NCBI RefSeq assembly: GCF_002153745.1
Contig: NZ_JOPL01000025.1
Span: 1 to 64,000 of the forward strand
DNA length: 64,000 nucleotides
Direction of reading: 5' to 3'
From: Acetobacter sp. DsW_063
Lineage (GTDB): Bacteria > Pseudomonadota > Alphaproteobacteria > Acetobacterales > Acetobacteraceae
In this document: in pieces, positions 62,826 through 64,000 of the stretch
Layout: each line of letters begins with the position of its first letter
Numbering within the stretch: the stretch's first letter is position 1
Program-made: the position numbers and the translations under genes
The notes under the pieces: model-generated
Databases searched by the model: none
What the model was told of the DNA's origin: nothing
What the model saw: only the letters and a program-made list of their open reading frames with translations

Positions 62826-64000
62826 TTAGCCGCCGTTGGTCGCTGTCGAAGACGCGACAGGCGAAGCAGGCGCGCCCGCGTCGCTGAGCGCCTTGCGGAT
62901 CCGTTGCAGGTCATCGGGTTCGGGCTTCAGGCCCAGAGCCACGTTCCACTGATCGATCGCTTCCGCCTTGCGGCCCAGACGCCAGTAAGCGACGCCAAGA
63001 TGGTAGTTCACCTCCGGGTCGAGCGGCGTTTGCTCAGCCGCATGTTCCAGCAGCGCCGCCCCCTCCTGCGTCTGGTGGTTTTCGAGAAGCGCCCAGCCGA
63101 GGCTGTCCCGGATCGCCGCGTCATCGGGGTCGAGCGACGCTGCGCGTTGCAGCATCGAGATCGCTTCGTCCTTGTGAAGACCGCGCTGCACCCACCCGTA
63201 GCCCAGGAAATTCAGTATCAGCGGCTCGTCCGGCATCAGCTTGCGCGCCTCTTGGAGGTCTGCTTCGGCGCGAGCCCAGTTCCCGGCGCGCTCATAGGCG
63301 GCGGCCCGTCCGAACAGCAACGTCCAGTCTGCGAGATGCGCGGCCTTTGCCGAGGCGATGGCGCGGTCATAGGCGGCCGCCGATCCGGCCCAGTCTTTCT
63401 GTTCGAACAGAAGCATAGCCAGTGCGCGACAGATCAGGATTTGCCCGGGCTGGCCTTTCTCCAGATCCTCAAGTTCGCGGCGGGCGTCGACGGGATCGCC
63501 AAGCGCGTCCTGCAACAGCGCCGTGCGGTAACGCGCCACCCGGATCAGCGGATCGGTCGCCTCCACGCCGCGCAGGACCTGCAATGCGATATCCTTGTGA
63601 TCGCTGTTCTCCTCCACTTCGGACAGCATCAGGCGTGCGACGGAAAGGTGAGGATCGAGCGACAACGCCATGCCCAACATCATGCCTGCCGCTGCGTCGA
63701 TCTGTTTTTCCGCGTCGGCCTGACCGACATGGGCGGCCTGCTGGCGCAACACGTAAGCCCCCATCACGTAGGCGTAGGCGGCGCCCTCGGGGATGGTCGT
63801 CACGGGCGGAGCTGTGATGGCTTCCTGAAGATCTGCGCTGGCGAGGGCGAGCGGCGTGGGAGAGTCCGTCAGGCGACGCAGAAGCGCGCGTCCTTCCAGC
63901 CCGTGCCCGTCCTGCCAGAGCAGGTTGGCGCGCGCGCGGGCCAGCAGGAGATCGTCGCCTGTCGTTTGCGTCGTCGCCTGTCGGAACAGTTGTGTCGCGT
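62826..64000 (-). CDS. tetratricopeptide-repeat protein (5' end outside the window)
   Basis: The reading frame is open from the stop at 62826 to the window edge, at least 391 residues, so the start is not seen. Multiple TPR units are visible, for example AGSAAAYDRAIASAKAAHLADWTLLFGRAAAYERAG, then a unit on EADLQEARKLMPDEPLILNFLGY, DEAISMLQRAASLDPDDAAIRDSLGWALL, and DPEVNYHLGVAYWRLGRKAEAIDQWNVAL. Such proteins are protein-binding scaffolds, often exported in Alphaproteobacteria. The tail is Ala/Pro/Ser-rich. Confidence 0.88.
   Translation of the reverse strand, partial: ATQLFRQATTQTTGDDLLLARARANLLWQDGHGLEGRALLRRLTDSPTPLALASADLQEAITAPPVTTIPEGAAYAYVMGAYVLRQQAAHVGQADAEKQIDAAAGMMLGMALSLDPHLSVARLMLSEVEENSDHKDIALQVLRGVEATDPLIRVARYRTALLQDALGDPVDARRELEDLEKGQPGQILICRALAMLLFEQKDWAGSAAAYDRAIASAKAAHLADWTLLFGRAAAYERAGNWARAEADLQEARKLMPDEPLILNFLGYGWVQRGLHKDEAISMLQRAASLDPDDAAIRDSLGWALLENHQTQEGAALLEHAAEQTPLDPEVNYHLGVAYWRLGRKAEAIDQWNVALGLKPEPDDLQRIRKALSDAGAPASPVASSTATNGG

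Noticed and set aside
1-64000. CRISPR arrays, tRNA or rRNA genes, prophage and insertion sequences
   Set aside because: I looked through the gaps for regular short repeats, tRNA-like arms, transposase or integrase motifs and terminal repeats with target duplications and found none that held up.

Overview
The window looks like chromosomal DNA of an alphaproteobacterium, most likely an acetic acid bacterium (Acetobacteraceae). The support is the order gyrA-coaD-ppiB, the alphaproteobacterial GyrA quinolone-region sequence, a class 2 (quinone-linked) PyrD, Do-family HtrA, and GC-rich codon use. The genus cannot be told from the sequence alone. I see no tRNA, rRNA, CRISPR array or intact insertion sequence.

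Layout. 0.5-5.1 kb holds a photolyase and a DinG/XPD-type iron-sulfur helicase. 5.5-9.7 kb is a three-gene metal uptake unit: a DUF2946 protein with a CXXC motif, a TonB-dependent receptor, and a PepSY membrane protein with a Met/Asp-rich loop. Its likely metal is copper. 9.8-13.1 kb has an aminoglycoside-kinase-like gene, an isochorismatase-fold gene divergent from a TetR regulator, and a SCO1-type copper protein. 13.3-15.3 kb is pyrD with an overlapping HAD gene. 15.5-21.9 kb is a small cell-surface polysaccharide region: a 994-residue RgpF-like/HAD fusion and two overlapping glycosyltransferases, with a dienelactone hydrolase between them. 22.2-24.5 kb is an M20 deacetylase (ArgE type) overlapping an aspartoacylase-like deacylase. 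24.8-28.5 kb is a probable formate module: a nitrate-reductase-associated protein, an FdhF/YdeP molybdoenzyme and a formate/nitrite channel. 28.6-32.7 kb has a bicupin, a LysR regulator, a deformylase homologue lacking key residues, and glyA.

32.9-39.97 kb contains an amino acid permease, an FMN reductase, a siderophore-type TonB receptor with an unusual structured leader, HtrA/DegP and tadA. 40.2-45.3 kb holds a 48-residue secreted peptide gene, a glutamine amidotransferase-like hydrolase, rluB, rsmD, a YigZ-type gene, a lipoprotein and a short-chain dehydrogenase homologue that has lost its catalytic residues. 45.5-48.8 kb has an HD-domain gene divergent from a GlxA-type regulator, then a DEAD-box helicase.

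49.1-54.4 kb is the most distinctive block. A NylB-like (6-aminohexanoate-dimer hydrolase family) serine hydrolase, a complete polar amino acid ABC transporter, a PhzF-family isomerase and an AraC regulator lie on one strand. Its codon use is visibly more AT-rich than its neighbours. It reads as an imported catabolic unit for an amide- or peptide-like compound. 54.7-62.7 kb returns to core genes (ppiB, coaD, gyrA, a glutathione transferase, ispE) around a 1.25 kb gap that contains a very AT-rich island. The window ends inside a TPR-repeat gene.
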